Source: Lysobacterales bacterium (GTDB taxonomy: Bacteria; Pseudomonadota; Gammaproteobacteria; Xanthomonadales; SZUA-36). From it: DNA of 5,333 nt. The notes under the pieces are model-generated. The model did no database searches. It worked only from the letters and a program-made list of their open reading frames with translations, and was not told the origin of the DNA. Numbering within the stretch: position 1 is the stretch's first letter; each line of letters starts with the position of its first letter. Below are positions 1 to 4,751 of the stretch, piece by piece. Location: contig JAPHSB010000065.1 in NCBI GenBank assembly GCA_026193295.1, positions 1 through 5,333 on the forward strand. Direction: 5' to 3'. The translations under genes and the position numbers were made by a program.

Positions 1-107
1 ACGTCGGGGTGATACTTGCGCGCCAGCTTGCGGTAGACGCGCTTGATCTCGTCCTGGGTGGCATCGCGCTTGACGCCCATGATCTGGTAGTAATCTTTAT
101 ATTCCAT
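1..107 (-). CDS. cbpA: CbpA-type DnaJ-domain co-chaperone, N-terminal fragment
   Basis: Only the first 35 codons are present; the gene continues past the left edge. The visible protein begins MEYKDYYQIMGV, continues with a basic helix (KRVYRKLARKY) and reaches the HPD tripeptide at residues 33-35. HPD is the invariant J-domain motif that stimulates the ATPase of DnaK-type Hsp70. The 'DYYxIMGV' start matches E. coli CbpA (curved-DNA-binding protein, a DnaJ paralogue) better than DnaJ itself, which usually reads DYYEVLGV; this comparison is from memory. The start is the ATG at 105-107, with a CAAGG-like Shine-Dalgarno on the minus strand at 116-120, about 8 nt upstream. The C-terminal domains that would separate CbpA from other J-proteins lie outside the window. 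A cbpM modulator gene would be expected just beyond it, but this cannot be seen. Confidence 0.88.
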   Translation of the reverse strand, partial: MEYKDYYQIMGVKRDATQDEIKRVYRKLARKYHPD

Positions 108-143
108 CGCTTAAACCTTGGTCGGTCGAAAACGATTCCCGCG

Positions 144-200
144 CCCGTAGGACCGAATTCATTCCGGAATCAAATCGCGAACAGTGTTCGCTCCTACGGG
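144..200. repeat. Composite palindromic (REP-like) intergenic element
   Basis: A 9-bp inverted repeat (CCCGTAGGA at 144-152 pairing with TCCTACGGG at 192-200) encloses two smaller palindromes: ATTCCGGAAT at 161-170, and a 6-bp stem GCGAAC/GTTCGC at 177-191 with an AGT loop. Read on the minus strand, it starts GTAGGAGCGAACACTGTTCG. That is the style of the short dispersed GTAGGAGCG palindromes known from pseudomonads and xanthomonads. It fills most of the gap between the cbpA start and the thioesterase stop, and one arm contains that stop codon. It could fold in RNA and attenuate or stabilise the transcript. That it is dispersed in the genome is inference, since only one copy of this version is in the window. 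Confidence 0.7.
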
Positions 201-706
201 GCCATGATGCCGCACAGGGGCGGGGGCCAGGACAGCTTCTGGTGGTCGGCGTACAACCGATCCAGGCCTCCCAGCAATTCTAATGGCATCGGCGCGGTCC
301 GGCGCTGACGCATGTCGACGCCGGCCGACATGTATTCGAGCACACAGGCCAGGCGGCCACGACTCTCGTTGACGATCAGGTACAGGCCGTGGAAGCGCTT
401 GTCGCTCTTGCCGACTACCCGGTTGTAAGCCGTTACCCGGTCGCCGACGCCAATCTCCGCGAGATAACGCAGATGATGCTCCAGGTCGAAAAAACTGTAT
501 TGGCTGCGCTGCATCCACGCCTCATCGAAGCCATTATCCTCCAGGATCTTCCAGCCGCCCAGCTCGAACAGGGTCAGGTAGAACTGCACGTTTACATGGC
601 CGTTGCGGTCTTCCCATTCCGGTGGGATCACGTAATCCAGTTGCACCGGCAACTCACGGACCTGGTCGAGGTCTGGAAATGGAGTTCTGGTTTGGCGCTT
701 GGTCAT
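194..706 (-). CDS. Acyl-CoA thioesterase-like protein, hot-dog (4HBT) fold
   Basis: A 170-residue protein with the 4HBT signature: 'EDRNGHVNVQFY' at residues 32-43, where Asp33 sits at the usual catalytic position of DxxGHvN-type thioesterases. It is followed by the typical central strand 'HHLRYLAEIGVGD' (77-89) and a C-terminal helix. Length and layout fit a single-domain thioester hydrolase acting on an acyl-CoA in the cytoplasm; no signal peptide is visible. The closest relatives I can recall are the betainyl-CoA/carnitine-pathway thioesterase-like proteins, but no carnitine genes are nearby, so the substrate is unknown. The start chosen is the ATG at 704-706 (MTKRQT), with a weak GGGAA about 9 nt upstream. 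The frame is open up to 838, but that extension reads through two palindromic repeats and looks non-coding. The last residues (WPPPLCGIMAP) are unusual, and the stop lies in the 144-200 repeat. Confidence 0.85.
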   Translation of the reverse strand: MTKRQTRTPFPDLDQVRELPVQLDYVIPPEWEDRNGHVNVQFYLTLFELGGWKILEDNGFDEAWMQRSQYSFFDLEHHLRYLAEIGVGDRVTAYNRVVGKSDKRFHGLYLIVNESRGRLACVLEYMSAGVDMRQRRTAPMPLELLGGLDRLYADHQKLSWPPPLCGIMAP

Positions 707-731
707 TGGCTTGGTTCCCGATGCAACAATC

Positions 732-749
732 GCGGCTGAAGCCGCTCCT
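732..749. repeat. GGCTGAAGCC hairpin repeat, copy 1
   Basis: The 18-mer GCGGCTGAAGCCGCTCCT forms a perfect 6-bp hairpin (GCGGCT/AGCCGC, which with a realistic loop is a 5-bp stem). An identical 18-mer lies 47 bp further on in the same orientation. On the minus strand it reads AGGAGCGGCTTCAGCCGC, a well-known style of short dispersed palindrome in Pseudomonas and Xanthomonadaceae genomes. It lies in the leader just upstream of the thioesterase start (706), so it would be transcribed if the promoter is upstream. Confidence 0.75.
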
Positions 750-778
750 GCGTTTCGCTGATGTCTGGCGCGCCCATA

Positions 779-796
779 GCGGCTGAAGCCGCTCCT
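779..796. repeat. GGCTGAAGCC hairpin repeat, copy 2
   Basis: Second exact copy of the 18-mer at 732-749, in the same orientation. Here the stem is one base pair longer (AGCGGCT at 778-784 against AGCCGCT at 787-793). It is followed by ACAA, so the minus strand reads TTGTAGGAGCGG, the fuller form of this repeat type. Together the two copies occupy much of the 139-bp gap between the secreted-protein stop (846) and the thioesterase start (706). They may act as a weak transcription barrier between the two minus-strand genes; no T-tract supports a classical terminator. Confidence 0.75.
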
Positions 797-845
797 ACAA
801 AGGTCTGCGGGATCGCCGCGCACCCGGTGGGCCGGCACGAGGGCT

Positions 846-1241
846 TCAGTCCAGCACGCTTTTGGCTTTCGGCGTGTACAGCTCCGCCTCTGCCGGCGTG
901 AGTTGCTCTACCTTGATGGTCCAGTTGGCGACCGTGGCGTCGACCTTGAAGCTGTAGCGCCCGCCCTCCTGCATCAGCCGCACGCCGTTGCCCGGCGCCT
1001 TGGTCTTGAACACCAGGCCCTCGTAGGCGCCATTGGCGTTACGCAGCACCACCGAGATGCCCATGGAGTTCGGAAAATCGCTGTTGACCCGCCAGTCGAT
1101 CAGCCACGGCGCCTCCACTTCGAAATCGACGGTTTCCTTGCTGCGGTCGCCGGAAAACTGGCGCACCAGTTCGCCCGACTGAACCGGCAACGACAGGGCG
1201 CACCATGTTAAGCCAAGGAGGATGAGTAAAAAACGCTGCAT
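846..1241 (-). CDS. Small secreted protein of unknown function
   Basis: A 131-residue protein that I do not recognise as a named family. Residues 1-22 form a clear Sec signal peptide: basic start (MQRF), a hydrophobic stretch (LLILLGLTWCALSLPV) and a small-residue cleavage region near QSG. The mature part of about 108 residues is rich in alternating hydrophobic/polar stretches (IDWRVNSDF, GISVVLRNANG, YSFKVDATVANWTIKVEQL), suggesting a compact beta-sandwich in the periplasm or outside the cell. The only Cys is in the signal segment (residue 14), without a convincing lipobox. The ATG start at 1239-1241 has a GGGAG Shine-Dalgarno about 10 nt upstream and a TATAAT box further up. It is 78 bp downstream of the LysR stop on the same strand, with its own likely promoter. 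I judge it real from the signal peptide, ribosome site and promoter; its function is open. Confidence 0.8.
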   Translation of the reverse strand: MQRFLLILLGLTWCALSLPVQSGELVRQFSGDRSKETVDFEVEAPWLIDWRVNSDFPNSMGISVVLRNANGAYEGLVFKTKAPGNGVRLMQEGGRYSFKVDATVANWTIKVEQLTPAEAELYTPKAKSVLD

Positions 1242-1280
1242 GCTGTTGTGGCTCCCGCCCGGTTATTCCGTTGGCTACCG

Positions 1281-1286
1281 ATTATA
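1281..1286 (-). promoter_or_regulatory. Consensus -10 box for the small secreted-protein gene
   Basis: The minus strand carries a perfect TATAAT here, about 40 nt before the ATG at 1241, which would give a leader of roughly 33 nt. It is flanked on both sides by the direct repeat GGCTACCG (1273-1280 and 1287-1294, plus-strand reading). No good -35 hexamer is seen 16-18 bp upstream (the best is TCCGAC), so initiation may need an activator bound at the repeats. The assignment rests on the -10 match and its spacing only. Confidence 0.5.
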
Positions 1287-1319
1287 GGCTACCGCGCCCC
1301 GGAAGTCGGAGGCCTTGAG

Positions 1320-2222
1320 TCATTGGTCCCAATACGGATTTTCGCCGAACCGCTCGGCCAGGAAGTCGATAAAGCCACGAGCCCGACGCGACAGGTAGCG
1401 GGTCTGCGGATAGACCGCGTAGGCGTTGAGAGGCGGCGGCCACCAGTCGCGCATCAGCGGCATCAGTTCACCCATGGCGACGGCTTGCCAGGCGATGAAG
1501 GTCGGCGTCAGGATGATGCCGTGCCCGGCGATGGCCATGTCGCACAGGAAATCGCCGTTGTTGGCCACCAGCTGCGGCTTCACATGCAACTGCTGCTCGC
1601 CGCCACGCCCGTCCGCCAGCCTCAGGACCGGGCCCCCACCGATGTCATAGTGCAATACATGGTGCTTTGCCAATCCTTCCGGGGTGCGCGGTGTGCCGTG
1701 ATGCTCCAGGTAAGCGGGACTGGCGCACAGCATGAAGCGGATCGGGCAGATGCGCCGGGCTTTCAGGCTGGAATCGCGCAGCTCCGCGATGCGGACTGCC
1801 AGATCAATGCCCTGGGCCACCAGGTCGACCTGGCGATCGGAGAAATCGAGGTCGATCATGACCTCGGGGTGGGCTTTCATGAACTCCTCGATGGCGGGTG
1901 TCAGGTGGCACAGTCCGAAGGACAAAGGGGCCGCCAGGCGCAATCTGCCCTTCAGCGAAGCCTCGCTGTCAGCAACCACGGCATCCAGTTCCGCCACGTC
2001 CGATAGCAGTTTGACCGCGCCCTCGTAATAGGTCCGGCCCGCATCGGTCAGGCTGGAGCGGCGCGTGGTGCGATTCAACAGGCGCACACCCAGCCGTGAT
2101 TCCAGATCTGCCAGGCGCCGGCTCACACCGGATTTCGCCATGCCCAATTGCTCCGCGGCCTTGCTGATGCTGCCGGCTTCCACGACGCGCACGAAACTGC
2201 TCATCTCATCGAATGCAGTCAT
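1320..2222 (-). CDS. LysR-type transcriptional regulator, divergent to the quinone-detoxification operon
   Basis: A 300-residue protein, full length for the LysR family. Residues 5-64 hold the winged helix-turn-helix: 'FVRVVEAGSISKAAEQLGMAKSGVSRRLADLESRLGVRLLNRTTRRSSLTDAG'-like spacing, with recognition-helix SGVSRRLADLE at 31-41. The effector domain follows from about residue 92 (GRLRLAAPLSFG) to the end. The sequence style is the CrgA/AaeR/DmlR-like branch, not that of E. coli YhaJ. Four Cys (105, 159, 166, 228) lie in the effector domain, compatible with electrophile or redox sensing but not proof of it. The start MTAFDEM is typical of this branch. There is no Shine-Dalgarno, and the start codon lies next to the palindromic operator, so autorepression is likely. 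By position, it should control the doxX-pirin-yqjG operon. Confidence 0.95.
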   Translation of the reverse strand: MTAFDEMSSFVRVVEAGSISKAAEQLGMAKSGVSRRLADLESRLGVRLLNRTTRRSSLTDAGRTYYEGAVKLLSDVAELDAVVADSEASLKGRLRLAAPLSFGLCHLTPAIEEFMKAHPEVMIDLDFSDRQVDLVAQGIDLAVRIAELRDSSLKARRICPIRFMLCASPAYLEHHGTPRTPEGLAKHHVLHYDIGGGPVLRLADGRGGEQQLHVKPQLVANNGDFLCDMAIAGHGIILTPTFIAWQAVAMGELMPLMRDWWPPPLNAYAVYPQTRYLSRRARGFIDFLAERFGENPYWDQ

Positions 2223-2223
2223 T

Positions 2224-2240
2224 GTTCTATATTACAGAAC
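2224..2240. promoter_or_regulatory. LysR-type operator (T-N11-A palindrome)
   Basis: A 17-bp near-perfect palindrome, GTTCTATATTACAGAAC, in which seven of eight base pairs match around the centre at 2232. T2226 and A2238 are spaced as T-N11-A, the hallmark of LysR-family boxes. It begins one base upstream of the lysR start codon (2222) and lies about 85 bp before the doxX start, exactly where a shared autorepression/activation site of a divergent LysR pair is expected. Binding itself is inferred. Confidence 0.72.
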
Positions 2241-2313
2241 TATTATTTGCTTTTCGTCATATTTTTTACTATTCCAACAACAGTTAGGATGAACGCCATT
2301 GATCAACTGTTCC

Positions 2314-2318
2314 AGGAG
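2314..2318 (+). promoter_or_regulatory. Shine-Dalgarno deciding the yqjF start
   Basis: AGGAG, six bases before the ATG at 2325. The same frame is open far upstream and has another ATG at 2289, but that one has no properly spaced ribosome site, so 2325 is preferred. The site lies directly after the right arm of the leader inverted repeat. Confidence 0.8.
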
Positions 2319-2324
2319 AATGCT

Positions 2325-2711
2325 ATGAAACACGTCCAGGATCTCGCGGCCCCGATCGGTCGCATCCTGCTCGCCCTGATGTTCGTAGTGGCAGGCCTCA
2401 ACAAGATTTCCGGGTATTCGGGCATGCAAGGCTACATGGATTCCATGGGCGTGCCCGGCGCGCTGCTGCCACTGGTGATTGTGCTCGAAGTGGCCGGTGG
2501 ACTGCTTCTGATGCTGGGTTGGCACACGCGGTTGACCGCATTCCTGCTGGCCGGCTTCACGCTTCTGGCAACGCTGATTTTCCACTCGAACCTGGGCGAC
2601 CAGACCCAGATGCTGTTCTTCATGAAGAACCTGTCGATCGCGGGTGGGCTGCTGCTGGTGGTTTCGCACGGCGCCGGGGCCTACTCCATCGACAACCGGC
2701 AGAGGAGCTGA
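2325..2711 (+). CDS. yqjF: DoxX-family inner-membrane protein, YqjF-like
   Basis: A 128-residue integral membrane protein with four hydrophobic segments (about residues 9-26, 45-65, 69-88 and 98-117), the normal size and topology of DoxX proteins. Key stretches are 'AGLNKISGYSGMQGYMDSMG' (23-42), 'GFTLLATLIFHSN' (77-89), 'FFMKNLSIAGGLLLV' (98-112) and 'GAYSID' at the C-terminal end. These match E. coli YqjF closely as I recall it. YqjF's biochemical role is not established. Its E. coli promoter is known to respond, through the LysR protein YhaJ, to breakdown products of dinitrotoluene such as methylhydroquinone. It is the first gene of a three-gene operon, diverging from lysR, with its stop one base before the pirin start. 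Starting at ATG 2289 instead would add 12 polar residues. Confidence 0.93.
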   Translation: MKHVQDLAAPIGRILLALMFVVAGLNKISGYSGMQGYMDSMGVPGALLPLVIVLEVAGGLLLMLGWHTRLTAFLLAGFTLLATLIFHSNLGDQTQMLFFMKNLSIAGGLLLVVSHGAGAYSIDNRQRS

Positions 2712-2712
2712 C

Positions 2713-3570
2713 ATGAACACGACGCTTTCCGGCAACGGCATCCGGGAACTGGCGCTGGTCACGCCGGGAATGCCCGCTTCCGACGGCGACGGCGTGCGCA
2801 TGACGCGTATCATCGGCACGCCCGAGCTCAACATGCTGGATCCCTTCCTGCTTTTGGACGCCTTCGGCTCGGATTCGCCGCAAGACTACATCGGCGGCTT
2901 TCCCAGCCACCCGCACCGGGGTTTCGAGACCGTCACCTACCTGCTGGCCGGCCGCATGCGGCACAAGGACAACGCCGGCAACGAGGGCGTGATCGAACCA
3001 GGTGGCGTGCAGTGGATGACCGCCGGGCGCGGCATCGTGCACTCGGAGATGCCTGAGCAGGAAAACGGCCTGCTAATGGGGTTCCAGTTGTGGGTCAACC
3101 TGCCGGCACGGGCCAAGATGACCAAACCGGGCTACCAGGAGTACCCGCCCGCGGGCGTTCCGCTGGAGCAGCGTGAAGACGGTACGCAGGTGCGCGTGGT
3201 GGCCGGAACGACCAGCGAAGGCACCACCGGTGCGGTGAAGAATGACTGGGTCAAGCCGACCTACCTCGACGTCACGCTGCCGGCTGGCCTCAGTTTCGAA
3301 CAGGCAGTCGGCGCCGGCGACAACACGTTCCTCTACGTGATCGAGGGCGAACTACTGGTCGGCGGGCTGCAAAAGCTGCTGGCTCACCGCACGCTGGGCA
3401 TCCTCGGCCGCGGTGACCGCGTGCAGGTCGGCAGCCCGTCGGGCGCCCGCTTCCTGCTGGTTTCGGCGCAGCCGCTGAACGAACCCGTCGCGCGCGGCGG
3501 CCCCTTCGTGATGAATACGCGGGACGAGATCATTCAGGCCTTCGACGACTACCGCCACAACCGGTTCTGA
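2713..3570 (+). CDS. Pirin-family bicupin metalloprotein
   Basis: A 285-residue protein with the standard pirin layout: an N-terminal cupin (about 20-135) and a C-terminal cupin (about 180-260). The metal-binding set is intact: His66 and His68 in 'SHPHRGFETVTYLLAG' (65-80), His110 and Glu112 in 'MTAGRGIVHSEMP' (102-114), corresponding to the Fe ligands of human pirin. The C-terminal end (GGPFVMNTRDEI...) is also typical. Bacterial pirins of this type have been reported as quercetin 2,3-dioxygenases or redox-sensitive regulators, so the precise substrate is open. At 285 residues it is the long pirin class, not the shorter (about 230-residue) YhaK/YhhW type. The ATG at 2713 has GAGGAG at 2702-2707, inside the end of yqjF, and lies one base after that gene's stop, implying translational coupling. 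Location is cytoplasmic. Confidence 0.95.
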   Translation: MNTTLSGNGIRELALVTPGMPASDGDGVRMTRIIGTPELNMLDPFLLLDAFGSDSPQDYIGGFPSHPHRGFETVTYLLAGRMRHKDNAGNEGVIEPGGVQWMTAGRGIVHSEMPEQENGLLMGFQLWVNLPARAKMTKPGYQEYPPAGVPLEQREDGTQVRVVAGTTSEGTTGAVKNDWVKPTYLDVTLPAGLSFEQAVGAGDNTFLYVIEGELLVGGLQKLLAHRTLGILGRGDRVQVGSPSGARFLLVSAQPLNEPVARGGPFVMNTRDEIIQAFDDYRHNRF

Positions 3571-3605
3571 CCGCCAGGACCATTGCAACAGGAAAGGAAT
3601 ACGAC

Positions 3606-4583
3606 ATGGGATTACTGATACACGGCAATTGGGAGAACCAGTGGTACGACACCAAGGCGCACGAGGGCCACTTCGTGCGCAGCGCGGCCCAGTTCCGCAA
3701 CTGGGTCACGGCCGACGGCAGCCCCGGCCCCAGTGGCCGCGGCGGCTTCAAGGCCGCAGCCGGACGCTACCACCTGTACGTGTCGCTGGCCTGCCCCTGG
3801 GCCAACCGCACGCTGATTTTCCGTCACCTTAAAGGGCTGGAGGAAATGATCGGGCTGTCGGTGGTGCACTGGCACATGGCGGACCACGGCTGGACCTTTG
3901 CCGAGGACGACGGGGTCATTCCCGACCCGTTTTTCGGGGCGGACTACCTGCACCAGGTCTACACGGCCGCCAACCCGGACTATTCGGGCCGCGTCACGGT
4001 GCCGGTGCTGTGGGACAAGCAGGAACAGACCATTGTTTCGAACGAGTCAGCGGAGATCATCCGCATGTTCAACAGCGCCTTCGACGGCATCGGCGCACTG
4101 CCCGGCGACTATTATCCGGCCGATCTGCACAACCAGATCGACGAGATCAACGCGCGCATTTACAGCTGCGTGAACAACGGCGTCTACAAGGCCGGCTTCG
4201 CCACCTCGCAGGCGGCCTACGAAGAGGCCGTGGTGCCACTGTTCGAAACGCTGGACTGGCTGGAACACCGGCTGGCCAATCGCCGCTACCTGTTTGGCGA
4301 GCGCCTGACCGAAGCCGACTGGCGGCTGTTCACCACCCTGATCCGCTTCGACCCGGTCTATGTCGGCCACTTCAAGTGCAACATCCACCGCCTGGTCGAC
4401 TACCCGAACCTGTGGGCCTACACGCGCGATCTCTACCAGCACGAAGGCGTGGCGGAGACCATCGACATGGATCACATCAAGCACCACTACTACGTAAGCC
4501 ACGACATGATCAACCCGCCCGGCGTGGTGCCGGTGGGTCCGCAACTGGACCTGTGGGCCCCGCACGGACGGGAAGCGCTCTAG
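3606..4583 (+). CDS. yqjG: Glutathionyl-hydroquinone reductase (Xi-class GST), YqjG-like
   Basis: A 325-residue cytoplasmic enzyme of the YqjG/PcpF/ECM4 family, which removes glutathione from glutathionyl-hydroquinones using a second GSH, giving GSSG and the free hydroquinone. The thioredoxin-like N-terminal domain has the catalytic Cys63 in 'SLACPWANR' (60-68), and Trp96 in 'DHGWTF' at the gate position. 'VPVLWD' (132-137) and 'SNESAEIIRMFN' (145-156) form the GSH site. The all-helical C-terminal domain follows from about residue 170, with the family motif 'NNGVYKAGFA' (190-199) and Tyr residues at 194 and 295-296 that match the quinone-site tyrosines of YqjG. All expected catalytic residues are present, and the length is normal. 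The start at 3606 has AAGGAA at 3594-3599. It is third in the operon, 35 bp after the pirin stop. Confidence 0.96.
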   Translation: MGLLIHGNWENQWYDTKAHEGHFVRSAAQFRNWVTADGSPGPSGRGGFKAAAGRYHLYVSLACPWANRTLIFRHLKGLEEMIGLSVVHWHMADHGWTFAEDDGVIPDPFFGADYLHQVYTAANPDYSGRVTVPVLWDKQEQTIVSNESAEIIRMFNSAFDGIGALPGDYYPADLHNQIDEINARIYSCVNNGVYKAGFATSQAAYEEAVVPLFETLDWLEHRLANRRYLFGERLTEADWRLFTTLIRFDPVYVGHFKCNIHRLVDYPNLWAYTRDLYQHEGVAETIDMDHIKHHYYVSHDMINPPGVVPVGPQLDLWAPHGREAL

Positions 4584-4615
4584 GGGTCGGCGCGCGGTCG
4601 TCATTTCTGGCGCAG

Positions 4616-4721
4616 GGACCAACCGGCCAGGGCCGCTCAGGACACGCTCAAGACGTCCCTGTGCGCTATTCGTCTGTTCCCGACAGCCCGAATGTCCTGA
4701 GCGGCCCTGGCCGGTTGGTCC
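4616..4721. repeat. Perfect 29-bp inverted repeat with 48-nt loop, between convergent genes
   Basis: Positions 4616-4644 (GGACCAACCGGCC... to ...CTCAGGACA) are the exact reverse complement of 4693-4721; I checked all 29 pairs. The 48-nt loop (4645-4692) has small possible stems (GACG/CGTC at 4652-4655 and 4671-4674; GACA at 4682-4685 could compete for TGTC at 4693-4696). It sits in the 168-bp gap between the yqjG stop and the convergent SOUL-gene stop, so it may serve as a two-way transcription end. There is no T-tract on either side, so it is not a classical intrinsic terminator. Such a long perfect palindrome is more like a dispersed or small mobile palindromic element; that origin is inference. 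Confidence 0.85.
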
Positions 4722-4751
4722 TGGACAGGATGTAGCGGGTGCGCCGGCGCG

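Larger units (their letters stand above)
2223..2324. promoter_or_regulatory. AT-rich divergent promoter region lysR / yqjF-pirin-yqjG
   Basis: This 102-bp gap is far more AT-rich than the surrounding DNA, especially 2228-2281. Plus-strand promoter elements are weak: TTGCTT at 2247-2252 is the best -35 candidate, while possible -10 hexamers (TACTAT 2267-2272, TATTCC 2270-2275) fit poorly in sequence or spacing. This is usual for an activator-dependent LysR target. On the minus strand, TAATAT at 2229-2234 ends six bases before the lysR ATG. The leader also has a 7-bp inverted repeat (AACAGTT 2279-2285, AACTGTT 2305-2311) just before the ribosome site of yqjF. Confidence 0.55.

Noticed and set aside
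732..796. Possible CRISPR array
   Set aside because: Only two short palindromic units with one 29-bp gap, no further repeats and no cas genes; better explained as dispersed hairpin repeats.
707..838. N-terminal extension of the thioesterase frame (44 extra residues)
   Set aside because: It reads through both hairpin repeats, has no family similarity I can see, and the ATG at 706 gives the normal length for a 4HBT protein.
1248..2006. 252-codon open frame on the plus strand
   Set aside because: It is antisense to the clear LysR gene. GC-rich codon bias creates such long shadow frames; its translation shows no domain.
2289..2324. Earlier start of yqjF at ATG 2289
   Set aside because: No properly spaced Shine-Dalgarno; the ATG at 2325 has AGGAG six bases upstream and gives the length of E. 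coli YqjF.
2232..2834. 200-codon minus-strand frame across yqjF
   Set aside because: It is antisense to a well-supported operon and lacks a ribosome site or recognisable domain.
4616..4721. Classical intrinsic terminator
   Set aside because: The stem is much too long and no T-tract follows on either strand, although it may still end transcripts.
4010..4735. 241-codon plus-strand frame overlapping yqjG and the palindrome
   Set aside because: It is an Arg/Gly/Pro-rich out-of-frame shadow of yqjG, which has all its catalytic motifs in the other frame.
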